This document shows, one piece after another, positions 49,249 through 56,991 of a DNA stretch of 64,000 nucleotides. The DNA is taken from assembly GCF_039542225.1 (NCBI RefSeq), contig NZ_BAABHS010000016.1, positions 1 to 64,000 on the forward strand, written 5' to 3'. Positions within the stretch are counted from its first letter, which is position 1. Every line of letters starts with the position of its first letter. This stretch comes from Yinghuangia aomiensis. GTDB taxonomy: Bacteria; Actinomycetota; Actinomycetes; Streptomycetales; Streptomycetaceae. The notes under the pieces were generated by a model that did not search any database, was not told the origin of the DNA, and worked only from the letters and a program-made list of their open reading frames with translations. The translations under genes and the position numbers were made by a program.

Positions 49249-50628
49249 TCAGCCCGCTCCGGCCGTCGGCGGCCCCGCCGGCTGGCTCCGGTACAGCGTC
49301 GCGTCGCGGACGACCGCGCCTGCGGCGAGTACGCCGACGATGCCCGGGCCGAGAATGCCCGCGTCGCCGATCGTCTCCGCCGCCATCACCAGGACCGCAA
49401 TCGGTGCCCGCACGATCGGTCCCAGGCACGCGGCCATGCCGACCACCACGAACACCGTCGGATCGTGCGGTGCCATGCCGAGCGGCTCGGCGACGCGCCA
49501 GGCCAGCGCTCCGACGCCGCCGCCGATGACCAGCCCCGGTCCGAACACGCCGCCCGAGCCGCCGAATCCGACGGAGACCGAGGTGGCGCACAGTTTGGCG
49601 GCGGGGATCGCCAGCACCACCCACCACGGCACGCCGGCCAGCACGTCGTGGTCCATCAGTGCCGGCAGCAGGCCGTACCCGGTGCCGAGTACCCCGGGTA
49701 TCAGCAGACCCAGGGCCCCGGCGAGCAGGCCTCCCGTCGCCGCGGTCAGCATCAGCCGCGGGGCGGACCGGGCCCACGCCGCGACACGGTCGTGGACACC
49801 GCAGAAACACGCCGCGTAGAGCCGTCCGGCCGCGCCCGCCGCCACACCCACGACGGCCAACGCCACCACCGCACCGACCCCGCCGATGCCTCCGGAAACC
49901 GAGCCGGGCCGGACGCTGTGGACACCCAGCAGCGGATCGACCCCCACGAGCGTCCCCGACCCGACACACACGCCGAAGACCAGTTGCGCGAACACCGCGG
50001 ACACCAGCGCCTGAGGCAGCACGCGGAGATCTGCGCCCCGCCGGTACAGCATCTCCGCCGCCAGCAGCGCACCGCCCAACGGCGCCCGGAAGATCGCCCC
50101 GACCCCGGACCCCAGCCCCACGACGACCGCCGTACGCGCCTGTTCCGGCGAAAGCCCGGCCCGGCGCGCGACGACGGAGCCGACGGCGGCGGACATCTGC
50201 GCCGCGGGCCCCTCGGTCCCCGCCGACCCGCCCGTCCCGATGGTGAGCGCCGAGGCGACCGCCTTGACCACCGGGACCCGCGCCCGCATCCCCAGCGGAT
50301 CGTGGTGGGCGGCGTGGATGGCCGCGTCGGTTCCGTGCCCGCCGGCCTCCGGGGCCAGCCACTTCGCCAAACCCGCCGCGCACGCCGCCCCGGCTGCGGC
50401 CACCAGCGGCACCGCCCAAGGCCGGGACGCCGACGGCATCACGCTGCCGGCCGCCGCGCCCGCCACGGGGCGGAAGCCCGAGGCCCCGGTGAGCAGATAC
50501 CGGGTACAGACGTCCAGTAACCCGTGCAACCCGGCCGCCCCCAGCCCGGCGACCGATCCGACGACCACGCACAACGGGAGCCAACGGGCGAGGGAGTTGT
50601 CCTCGGTCGGCAGCCAACGACCCTTCAC
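49249..50628 (-). CDS. ClC-family chloride channel or H+/Cl- antiporter
   Basis: A 459-residue integral membrane protein with about ten hydrophobic helices. ClC filter motifs are present: GTGGSAGTEGPAAQMSAAVGS (equivalent of GxEGP, with the gating Glu) and FGGSGGVFGPGLVIGGGVG (equivalent of GxFxP). The usual N-terminal GSGIP motif is not conserved (HGTDAAIHAAHH instead). The GTG at 50626-50628, after AAAAGGAACGC, is the best start; a longer frame exists. The ECF41 sigma gene lies 79 bp upstream on the same strand and may be co-transcribed with it. Confidence 0.9.
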   Translation of the reverse strand: MKGRWLPTEDNSLARWLPLCVVVGSVAGLGAAGLHGLLDVCTRYLLTGASGFRPVAGAAAGSVMPSASRPWAVPLVAAAGAACAAGLAKWLAPEAGGHGTDAAIHAAHHDPLGMRARVPVVKAVASALTIGTGGSAGTEGPAAQMSAAVGSVVARRAGLSPEQARTAVVVGLGSGVGAIFRAPLGGALLAAEMLYRRGADLRVLPQALVSAVFAQLVFGVCVGSGTLVGVDPLLGVHSVRPGSVSGGIGGVGAVVALAVVGVAAGAAGRLYAACFCGVHDRVAAWARSAPRLMLTAATGGLLAGALGLLIPGVLGTGYGLLPALMDHDVLAGVPWWVVLAIPAAKLCATSVSVGFGGSGGVFGPGLVIGGGVGALAWRVAEPLGMAPHDPTVFVVVGMAACLGPIVRAPIAVLVMAAETIGDAGILGPGIVGVLAAGAVVRDATLYRSQPAGPPTAGAG

Positions 50629-50707
50629 GCGTTCCTTTTCCACGACACCGCCGAGACGGGGCGGCCCCTCGCCCGGACCGAACCTCCGGCCCGGACCGGG
50701 CCGCACC

Positions 50708-51643
50708 TCACCCGGACGAATCAACCGCCCCGCCCTCGCTCCCGAACGCCTTGCGGTGTACCGCCCACGCGTCCGCCACAGGCCCCACGTGCTGGAGCTT
50801 GTCCGGGTTGAGGACGCCGCGGATCGTCTGGATCCGCCCGCCGAAAATATCGAGCGTCAACGTGCTCAACACCTTGTTGTCCCGATCGCGCAGGACAGCC
50901 CCCGGCTGTCCGTTGATCTCGTGCGGTTCCAGGACGACGCCGATGCTGCGGAAGCGCGGCAGCAGCGCCGCCAGCAGCTGCGCCACGTTGTCGGAGCCGG
51001 CGGCTTGGCTGGCCAGCAGCGGCGCCTTCCCGCCGCTGTCGCCGGCCATCCGGACGTCGGCGGCGAGGAGTTCGCGCAGTCCGTCGACGTCGCCGGCGCG
51101 GAACGCGTCGAAGAACCGTGCGGCCAGTTCCTCGCGTTCCCGGCGGTCGGCTTCGAAGCGCGGGCGTCCTTCGTCCATGTGACGCCGGGCCCGTACCGCG
51201 AGCTGGCGGCACGCCGCCTCCGACCGCCCGACGGCCGCCGCGATGTCCGGGAAACCGAAAGCGAAGACCTCGCGCAGGACGAACACCGCGCGTTCGAGCG
51301 GGCTCAGCCGTTCCAGGAGCAGCAGAGCGGCCATCGACAGCGAGTCGGCCAGCTCGGCCGAACGCTCCGGGTTCTCGTACGGGTCGTCCAGCAGCGGCTC
51401 GGGCAGCCACGGCCCCACGTACCGCTCCCGCTGGATGCGCGCCGAACCGAGCACGTCGATCGAGATCCGGGTGACCACCGCCGACAAGAACGCCCGCGGC
51501 GAGGCCGGTTCGGTCGGTGACATCTCCCACCGCAACCACGTGTCCTGGACCGCATCCTCCGCCTCGGTCACCCGTCCGAGGATCCGGTACGCGATCGAGA
51601 ACAGCAGCGGCCGCAGCTCTTCGAACTCCTCGGTACGCGTCAC
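50708..51643 (-). CDS. ECF41-type sigma factor with C-terminal SnoaL-like domain
   Basis: A 311-residue RNA polymerase sigma factor of the ECF41 group (SigJ type). Sigma2 lies in FSIAYRILGRVTEAEDAVQDTWLRW, sigma4 in LSPLERAVFVLREVFAFGFPDIAAAVGRSEAACRQLA. The C-terminal SnoaL-like domain has the two ECF41 regulatory motifs: DSGGKAP (D-G-G-G-K/R motif) and NPDKLQHV near the end. This domain replaces an anti-sigma factor. The GTG at 51643 follows GGAGGA. A perfect ECF41 autoregulated promoter lies upstream (51724-51750). The usual oxidoreductase/carboxymuconolactone decarboxylase neighbour is absent; a ClC channel follows instead. Confidence 0.95.
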   Translation of the reverse strand: MTRTEEFEELRPLLFSIAYRILGRVTEAEDAVQDTWLRWEMSPTEPASPRAFLSAVVTRISIDVLGSARIQRERYVGPWLPEPLLDDPYENPERSAELADSLSMAALLLLERLSPLERAVFVLREVFAFGFPDIAAAVGRSEAACRQLAVRARRHMDEGRPRFEADRREREELAARFFDAFRAGDVDGLRELLAADVRMAGDSGGKAPLLASQAAGSDNVAQLLAALLPRFRSIGVVLEPHEINGQPGAVLRDRDNKVLSTLTLDIFGGRIQTIRGVLNPDKLQHVGPVADAWAVHRKAFGSEGGAVDSSG

Positions 51644-51723
51644 GCTGAATCCTCCGCACGCTCGGTGTCGGCCCGGCCGACGATCACGGTCACCTGACGC
51701 ACGACTGCATCAGCGCTCCCCGA

Positions 51724-51750
51724 GACGAGACAGCCCGCCGGACTGTGACA
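51724..51750 (-). promoter_or_regulatory. ECF41 autoregulated promoter (TGTCACA-N16-CGTC)
   Basis: Read on the minus strand, TGTCACA (51750-51744) is followed after exactly 16 bp by CGTC (51727-51724). This is the known consensus promoter recognised by ECF41 sigma factors, located about 80 bp upstream of the sigma gene start at 51643. It is the strongest regulatory call in the window after the riboswitch. The Tn3 transposon begins only 25 bp upstream of the -35 element. Confidence 0.88.
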
Positions 51751-51770
51751 TCGGCGCGACGGGCGCGGCG

Positions 51771-51775
51771 AAGCC
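51771..51775. repeat. Left copy of the 5-bp target duplication (AAGCC)
   Basis: AAGCC directly flanks the left end of the Tn3 element, and the same five bases flank its right end at 56935-56939. Five-bp duplications are standard for Tn3-family insertion. The shared flank is actually 6 bp (GAAGCC), so the boundary has one base of ambiguity. Confidence 0.8.
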
Positions 51776-51813
51776 GGGGCTTGAGGAACATCTATGTCAG
51801 ATCGTGCGCTAAG
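51776..51813 (+). repeat. Left terminal inverted repeat of the Tn3 element
   Basis: The 38 bp start GGGGCTTGAGGAACATC and end GATCGTGCGCTAAG. It pairs with 56897-56934 (reverse complement), with differences at positions 1, 5, 6, 17 and 23 of the repeat. The GGGG start and GCTAAG inner end match Tn3-family ends. Confidence 0.85.
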
Positions 51814-51902
51814 CCTTCTCCGGGCTGATTGGCGCGTTGACCTGGGATGATTGCGGGGCGGAGCCTTCGCGGGTCGTTGCTGTCGACCTTCGGAGGGCTG
51901 TG

Positions 51903-54900
51903 GTGGCGGTCGAGTTCCTGTCGGATGAGCAGGCGGCCAGGTACGGGGCGTTTCACGGGGCGCCGTCGCGGGCGGAGTTGGAGCGGCACTTCTTCCTGGA
52001 CGACGCGGACCGGGAGTTGATCGAGGGCAAGCGGCGGGCGCACAACCGGCTCGGGTTCGCGGTGCAGTTGACGAGTGTGCGGTTCCTGGGCCGGTTCATG
52101 CCGGACCCGCGGCGGGTGCCGGCGGAGGTCGCCGAGTACCTGGCGGATCAGCTCGGGATCGCGGATCCGTCGTGCCTGAAGGAGTACGGGGAGCGCGACG
52201 GGACGGCGCGGACGCATGCCGGGGAGATCCAGGACGCGGGCGGCTGGAGGGACTTCGCCGAGGTCCGCGAGGAGTTGGTCGTGTGGTTGGACGCGCGGGC
52301 GTGGACGACCGGGGACGGGCCGAAGGCGTTGTTCGACGCGGCGGCCGGGTGGCTGCGCGAACGGCGGGTCCTGCTGCCCGGAGCGAGCCGTCTTGCCCGG
52401 CTGGTGGGGACGGTGCGGGAGGCGGCGAACCAGCGACTGTGGGACACACTGTGCGGGATGCTGACGACGGGGCAGCGCGGGGTGCTGGACGCGCTGTTGA
52501 CGGTGCCGCCGGGCGCGCGGGTCTCCGAGCTGGACCGGCTGCGACGCGGCCCGGTGCGGTTCTCCGGCCCGCAGATGAAGAAGGCACTGGAACGCGTCGC
52601 GGAGATCGCCGCGTTGGGCATGGGCGAGCTGGACGTGTCGGCGATACCGCCGCGCCGGCTGGCGGAGCTGTCCCGGTACGGGGTGGACGGCAAGGCGTCG
52701 CTGCTCAAGCGGCACACCGACGAACGGCGGCTTGCGACGCTGCTGGCGACTGCGGTGCATCTGGCGGAGCGAGCGGTGGACGACGCGCTCGACCTGTTGG
52801 ACGTGCTGGTCGCCACGAAGCTCCTGGCACGGGTCGAGCGGGAGAGCGCGAAGGCGAAGCTGAAGACGCTGCCGCGCGTTGAGCGGGCGTCGGCGAAGCT
52901 GGCGACCGCGTTCCAGGTCGTCTTCGACACCACCGCCGAGCAGGTCGACACCGAGACCGGGGAGGTCACCCCGCCTGAGGTCGATTCGCTTGTGGGGATG
53001 TGGGAGCGGATCGAGGCGGTGGTCCCGCGCGACGAGCTGGCCGCGGCGATCGCCGCGCTGTTCGAGCTGACGCCGCCGCTGGACTCGGACGCCGATGCGG
53101 CGTGGCGGGCGCTGCTGGTGTCCCGGTTCGGCACCGTGCGGCCGTTCCTGAAACTGCTCGTCCAAGTCGTGGACTTCGGAGCCACCCCGGAAGGCGCGCC
53201 GGTCCTGGCCGCGCTGAAGACGCTGCCGGAGCTGGCCAACCGCAAGAAGGTCGCGCCTGCGGAGATCGACACCGACCTGCTCACCGGCTCATGGCGGCGC
53301 CTGGTGCTGGCAGCGCCGGGGCTGGAGCCAGGCACGGTGGACTGGAAGGCGTACGTGTTCTGCGTCCTAGAGCAGTTCCACCGGATGCTGCGCCGGCGTG
53401 AGGTGTTCGCGAAGAACTCCTCCAAGTGGAGCGACCCGCGGGCCAAGCTGCTCGCCGGCGACGCATGGGCGCTCACCAAGCCCACCGTGCTGGCGTCGCT
53501 GAACCTGCCCGCCAGCCCCGGCGCGCACCTGGAAGCGCGCGCCGCGCTGCTGGACGGCACCTACCGCGAGGTCGCGGCCCGGGTGCCGAAGGGCGCACAG
53601 ATCACGTTCGACGACGCGGGCCGCCTGCACTTCGCCGCGCTGGAGCCCGAGCCCGAACCCGCGTCGCTGCTGGACCTGCGGGCGGCGGTGAACGCGATGC
53701 TGCCGCGCGTCGACCTGCCCGAGGTCCTGCTGGAGGTGTTCTCCTGGACCGGCGCGGACGCCGCGTTCACCTCGGTGACCGGCGGCGAGGCGAGGCTGAA
53801 GGACCTGCACATCACGATCGCCGCGCTGCTGGTCGCACACGGCTGCAACGTCGGCTACACCCCGGTGACCGGCGGCGCCGACGCGCTGAAGTACGGCCGA
53901 CTGTCCCACGTCGACCAGACCTATCTGCGGCTGGCGACCTACCGGGCGGCGAACGCCACGCTCATCGAGCACCAGACGGCCATCCCTCTCGCGCAGGCGT
54001 GGGGCGGCGGGCTGGTCGCGTCCGTCGACGGCATGCGATTCGTGGTGCCGGTGCCGAGCGTGTACGCGCGCCCGAACCCGCGCTACTTCGGGCGCCGCGG
54101 CGGCGCGACCTGGTTGAACCTGCTCAACGACCAGGCCGCCGGGCTGGGCGGCAAGGTGGTGGCCGGCACCCCGCGCGACTCGCTGTACGTACTCGATGTG
54201 CTCTACGACCGCGACGGCGGGAAGCGCCCGGAGATGATCGTCACCGATACCGCGTCGTACAGCGACATTGTCTTTGGCCTGCTGACCTTGGCAGGGTTCG
54301 CATACGCGCCGCAACTGGCGGACCTGCCGGACCAGAAGATGTGGCGCATCGACCGCGCCGCCGACTACGGAGCCTTCGACGGCGCGGCCCGCGGCCGGAT
54401 CGACCTGGACCGGATCGAGCGCCACTGGGACGACATCCTGCGGATTATCGGCTCGATCCACACCGGCGCCGTGCGCGCCTACGACGTGATCCGGATGCTG
54501 TCGCGCGACGGCCGCCCGACCCTGTTGGGCGACGCGATCGCGCACTACGGGCGGATCGCGAAGACCCTGCACATCCTGCGGCTGGCCGACGAGCCCGGCT
54601 ACCGCCGCCAGATCAAGGTCCAGGCCAACCTGCAGGAGGGCCGGCACGCGCTCGCCCGCAAGATCTTCCACGGGAAGAACGGGCAGCTCTACCAGCGCTA
54701 CCAGGACGGCATGGAGGACCAGATCGGCGCCCTCGGCCTGGTACTGAACGCCCTGGTCTTGTTCAACACCCGCTATATGGACGCCGCCGTCACGAAGCTG
54801 CGCGCAGACGGGTTCGACGTCCGCGACGAGGACGTCGCCCGCCTCTCCCCGTTCGTCCGGCACCACGTCAACATGCTCGGCCGGTACTCCTTCCGGCTTC

Positions 54901-54959
54901 CCGACCTGCTTGGGGGAATGCGGCCCTTGCGGGACCCTCGGGCCAACGGTGACGAGTGA
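51903..54959 (+). CDS. tnpA: Tn3-family transposase
   Basis: A 1,018-residue transposase of normal Tn3 size. The N-terminal DNA-binding domain starts VAVEFLSDEQAARYG. The DDE triad can be placed at D709 (SVDGMRFVVP), D782 (MIVTDTASYSDI) and E912 (ANLQEGRHAL). The C-terminus ends LSPFVRHHVNMLGRYSFRLP, typical of Tn3 transposases. GTG at 51903 follows GGAGGG; a GTG at 51900 is equivalent. The frame is intact, so the element may be active. Its stop overlaps a GTG (GTGA) that opens the passenger frame. Confidence 0.96.
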   Translation: MAVEFLSDEQAARYGAFHGAPSRAELERHFFLDDADRELIEGKRRAHNRLGFAVQLTSVRFLGRFMPDPRRVPAEVAEYLADQLGIADPSCLKEYGERDGTARTHAGEIQDAGGWRDFAEVREELVVWLDARAWTTGDGPKALFDAAAGWLRERRVLLPGASRLARLVGTVREAANQRLWDTLCGMLTTGQRGVLDALLTVPPGARVSELDRLRRGPVRFSGPQMKKALERVAEIAALGMGELDVSAIPPRRLAELSRYGVDGKASLLKRHTDERRLATLLATAVHLAERAVDDALDLLDVLVATKLLARVERESAKAKLKTLPRVERASAKLATAFQVVFDTTAEQVDTETGEVTPPEVDSLVGMWERIEAVVPRDELAAAIAALFELTPPLDSDADAAWRALLVSRFGTVRPFLKLLVQVVDFGATPEGAPVLAALKTLPELANRKKVAPAEIDTDLLTGSWRRLVLAAPGLEPGTVDWKAYVFCVLEQFHRMLRRREVFAKNSSKWSDPRAKLLAGDAWALTKPTVLASLNLPASPGAHLEARAALLDGTYREVAARVPKGAQITFDDAGRLHFAALEPEPEPASLLDLRAAVNAMLPRVDLPEVLLEVFSWTGADAAFTSVTGGEARLKDLHITIAALLVAHGCNVGYTPVTGGADALKYGRLSHVDQTYLRLATYRAANATLIEHQTAIPLAQAWGGGLVASVDGMRFVVPVPSVYARPNPRYFGRRGGATWLNLLNDQAAGLGGKVVAGTPRDSLYVLDVLYDRDGGKRPEMIVTDTASYSDIVFGLLTLAGFAYAPQLADLPDQKMWRIDRAADYGAFDGAARGRIDLDRIERHWDDILRIIGSIHTGAVRAYDVIRMLSRDGRPTLLGDAIAHYGRIAKTLHILRLADEPGYRRQIKVQANLQEGRHALARKIFHGKNGQLYQRYQDGMEDQIGALGLVLNALVLFNTRYMDAAVTKLRADGFDVRDEDVARLSPFVRHHVNMLGRYSFRLPDLLGGMRPLRDPRANGDE

Positions 54960-55018
54960 CTACGGTGTGGATAGCGGTTCGGCGGCATGTACGCCATCGG
55001 CGGAGAGGATGGGCAGGA

Positions 55019-55645
55019 GTGGCCAACGAGCGGGCGCTGCACGAATACCTGACCGAACTCGTCGACGTGCTCAGTCTCGGTGTCGGCCCGGTGCCCGAGG
55101 CGCGGCCGTTCGGCCAGGCGGTGTACTCGGCGCTGCGGGCCCGCAGCCGGCAGCCGGACGCCATGCCGGATGGGGCGTTCGCCGCGCTACTACACACGGC
55201 GGTGTATGAGCCTAACCCGAGCGCCAACCGCTGGCCCGTGGAAGCGGCCCTCAACGCCTTCGGACGGCGCCGGGTCCGGCAGGCCCTCCTCGACCGCCTC
55301 CGCAACGGCACGAATGTGGAGCGCGGCGGTGCGGCGCTCGCTTGGTACTGGTCAGCGCTTCCCATCCGGTACCCGCACCTGATGTCCGGCGTCCCCGCGG
55401 ATGCACGGGCAACCGCGGACGAGTCCGCCGACATCGTCGAGGCATGGCGCACGGCCGCGTTGCAGGAGTTCGTGGACAACGAGGACCCGAGGGTGCGGCA
55501 CTGCATCATCCCGGGACTGCCGCTGGCTCGAACGGCCTACCTGCCTGAGTTTCATGTGCTCGTCGACGACGCGGTGGCGATCGCACGCACACACCCGGAC
55601 TCGTACATCCGTCACCGCGTCGAAATCCAGGTCCACGTCACATAG
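55019..55645 (+). CDS. Tn3 passenger: helical-repeat-like protein of unknown function
   Basis: A 208-residue protein, wholly within the transposon. It starts MANERALHEYLTELVDVLSLG-like and ends with VNNEDPRVRHCIIPGLPLARTA and RTHPDSYIRHRVEIQVHV; the DPRVRH and DSYIRHR segments suggest short HEAT-type helical repeats. No catalytic motif or signal is seen. The GTG at 55019 follows GGAGAGGATGG; a GTG at 54956 overlapping the tnpA stop would give 229 residues and coupling to the transposase. As the only passenger it might be a defence, immunity or accessory factor, but nothing in it proves this. Confidence 0.7.
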   Translation: MANERALHEYLTELVDVLSLGVGPVPEARPFGQAVYSALRARSRQPDAMPDGAFAALLHTAVYEPNPSANRWPVEAALNAFGRRRVRQALLDRLRNGTNVERGGAALAWYWSALPIRYPHLMSGVPADARATADESADIVEAWRTAALQEFVDNEDPRVRHCIIPGLPLARTAYLPEFHVLVDDAVAIARTHPDSYIRHRVEIQVHVT

Positions 55646-55687
55646 TGGGCCCGGGCTGAGGTCCCACCGGGATTTGCAACGGCGAAC

Positions 55688-55722
55688 CGCCCCGGCATCC
55701 GGCGTGGGCGGATGCCGGGGCG
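55688..55722. terminator. Perfect 14-bp hairpin between the passenger and the tyrosine recombinase
   Basis: CGCCCCGGCATCCG (55688-55701) pairs with CGGATGCCGGGGCG (55709-55722) around GCGTGGG. It lies between two convergent genes of the transposon and can terminate transcription from both sides. There is no U tract. Confidence 0.75.
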
Positions 55723-55743
55723 ACGATGGATCGCCGACGCGCA

Positions 55744-56718
55744 TCAGCGGCGGGCGTCGCCCGGAGCCAGCAACGTAGTCAGGGCTGCGACGTCGTCGCC
55801 GGTGGGGTGGAAGTAGATGCGCAGGCTGTCGGCCTTGCGATGCCTCGACTTGGCCATCAGCAGCAACAGGTTCACGCCCGGCGTGCTGCCCAACTGGGTG
55901 AGCGCACTGTGCCGGAACTCGTGCAGATCCCACCCGGTCCCCGGCCCGGCGAGCGCAGAGTGCCGATCCAGCAATGCGCGGGCCTGGCCATAGGACAGCC
56001 GCGCCGTGCCGGTGTCCGGGCACACGTCCCGCGGACCGAGCACCTTGCCCGGCGCGGGTCGGCGATGGGTGGTGAACACAGGCCCGCGCGCACGGCCCTT
56101 CAGCAGGCGAGGCAGCAGCCGCGCGGTACCGGCGTCCCAGTACACCCACTCCCGTACCGCGTCCTCACGCGCGGCCGAGCCGCGGCGGCGCGTAGCGGCC
56201 CCCTTGGCCTTGACCGGCGCGCGCCGCTGCGCGAGGTCCAGGTCCTCGACGTTCAACGCAAGGACTTCCTCAGCGCGGGCGGCGGTCTCGTAGAGCATCC
56301 GGTAGAGCGTCTTCTCCCGCAGCCCAACCTCGCGCCGGGCGATCAACCGGTCGATCGCGGTCTTCGAGCGCACCGGGGTGGCCGAGTCCGGCGGCGGCAG
56401 CCGCTTGGCCCACGCGGGCACCGCCGGCGCGGTGTGCCCGTGCTCCCGGCACCATCCCAGCCAGGACAGCACCGCCGCGCGGCGCGCGTTCCACGTGTTG
56501 ACCGCGGCACCGCCCCAACGGAGTTCGAGGGCCTGGCCGACCTCGTCGTCGGCGACCGACGCGAGCGGCCGCGCCTCGCCGAGGTTTTCAGCGACCTTGC
56601 CGACGGCGGTGGCGTACGCGCGGGCGGTGTTCGGGTTCGGCTGCGCGTCGAGGAACGCGTCCGCAGCCGCCCGCACCGTCGGCCCGGACGCGACCGGCAG
56701 CGCCACGAGCTCCGCCAC
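55744..56718 (-). CDS. Tyrosine recombinase (TnpI-like resolvase of the Tn3 element)
   Basis: A 324-residue phage-integrase-family recombinase. The N-terminal SAM-like core-binding domain (TVRAAADAFLDAQPNPNTARAYATAVGK) precedes the catalytic domain. Catalytic residues visible: Arg in YETAARAEEVLALNV, H-x-x-R in LHEFRHSALTQLG, His in KSRHRKADSLRIYFHP and the Tyr nucleophile in RIYF. The GTG at 56716-56718 after GGAGGGGG is preferred over the GTG at 56745, which lies inside a repeat of the resolution site. It would resolve cointegrates made by the transposase. Confidence 0.9.
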   Translation of the reverse strand: MAELVALPVASGPTVRAAADAFLDAQPNPNTARAYATAVGKVAENLGEARPLASVADDEVGQALELRWGGAAVNTWNARRAAVLSWLGWCREHGHTAPAVPAWAKRLPPPDSATPVRSKTAIDRLIARREVGLREKTLYRMLYETAARAEEVLALNVEDLDLAQRRAPVKAKGAATRRRGSAAREDAVREWVYWDAGTARLLPRLLKGRARGPVFTTHRRPAPGKVLGPRDVCPDTGTARLSYGQARALLDRHSALAGPGTGWDLHEFRHSALTQLGSTPGVNLLLLMAKSRHRKADSLRIYFHPTGDDVAALTTLLAPGDARR

Positions 56719-56740
56719 CCCGGACCCCCTCCCGCGGCTT

Positions 56741-56834
56741 GCCACAGATAACGGGGTCGCTTCGCGTCGGCCCCGGGAACGGTCTGCCCAGCTCGTGCCG
56801 GAAGTTGCCGCAGATAATAGGGGATTATCTGCGG
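56741..56834. promoter_or_regulatory. Tn3 resolution-site-like region: inverted repeat core plus direct repeat
   Basis: A perfect inverted repeat, CCGCAGATAAT (56808-56818) and ATTATCTGCGG (56824-56834) around AGGGG, is the likely recombination core. A third copy of the arm, GCCACAGATAAC (56741-56752), lies 56 bp before it in direct orientation. This resembles the internal resolution site of Tn4430, where an inverted-repeat core is flanked by accessory direct repeats bound by TnpI. It lies directly upstream of the recombinase gene. Confidence 0.75.
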
Positions 56835-56896
56835 ATCACTTTACGAACTTGCCCACCGCGCAAGGCGCGTCGCCCCGCCACCAGGACCGATGCGGG

Positions 56897-56934
56897 CTTA
56901 GCGCACGATCCGACATCGATGTTCCTCAGCCCCG
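56897..56934 (-). repeat. Right terminal inverted repeat of the Tn3 element
   Basis: Reverse complement of this 38-bp segment matches 51776-51813 at 33 positions, starting CGGGGCTGAGGAACATC and ending GCTAAG. One base at the outer end is ambiguous because the target duplication can be read as GAAGC or AAGCC. Confidence 0.85.
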
Positions 56935-56939
56935 AAGCC
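56935..56939. repeat. Right copy of the 5-bp target duplication (AAGCC)
   Basis: Matches 51771-51775 and marks the right boundary of the insertion. Joining the flanks without the transposon restores a spacer of about 230 bp between the ECF41 sigma gene and the HEAT-like gene. The site is inside that spacer, so no gene was broken. Confidence 0.8.
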
Positions 56940-56991
56940 CCCGGCGTGTCACACTCGAACACTTGTCCGAACAGGGACTAGCTTTGACGTC

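Larger units (their letters stand above)
51776..56934. mobile_element. Tn3-family transposon, apparently complete (about 5.16 kb)
   Basis: The element is bounded by 38-bp terminal inverted repeats (51776-51813 and 56897-56934) that match at 33 positions and end inward with GCTAAG, as Tn3 ends do. AAGCC is duplicated outside both ends. Inside are an intact transposase (51903-54959), a passenger gene of unknown function, and a convergent tyrosine recombinase with a resolution-site-like repeat region at 56741-56834. Tyrosine-recombinase Tn3 members (Tn4430/TnpI type) are known. No antibiotic or metal resistance gene is present. Confidence 0.9.

Noticed and set aside
56718..56745. Longer start (GTG at 56745) for the tyrosine recombinase
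   Set aside because: It lies inside the direct repeat of the resolution site and lacks a ribosome-binding site; GTG 56718 has GGAGGGGG upstream.
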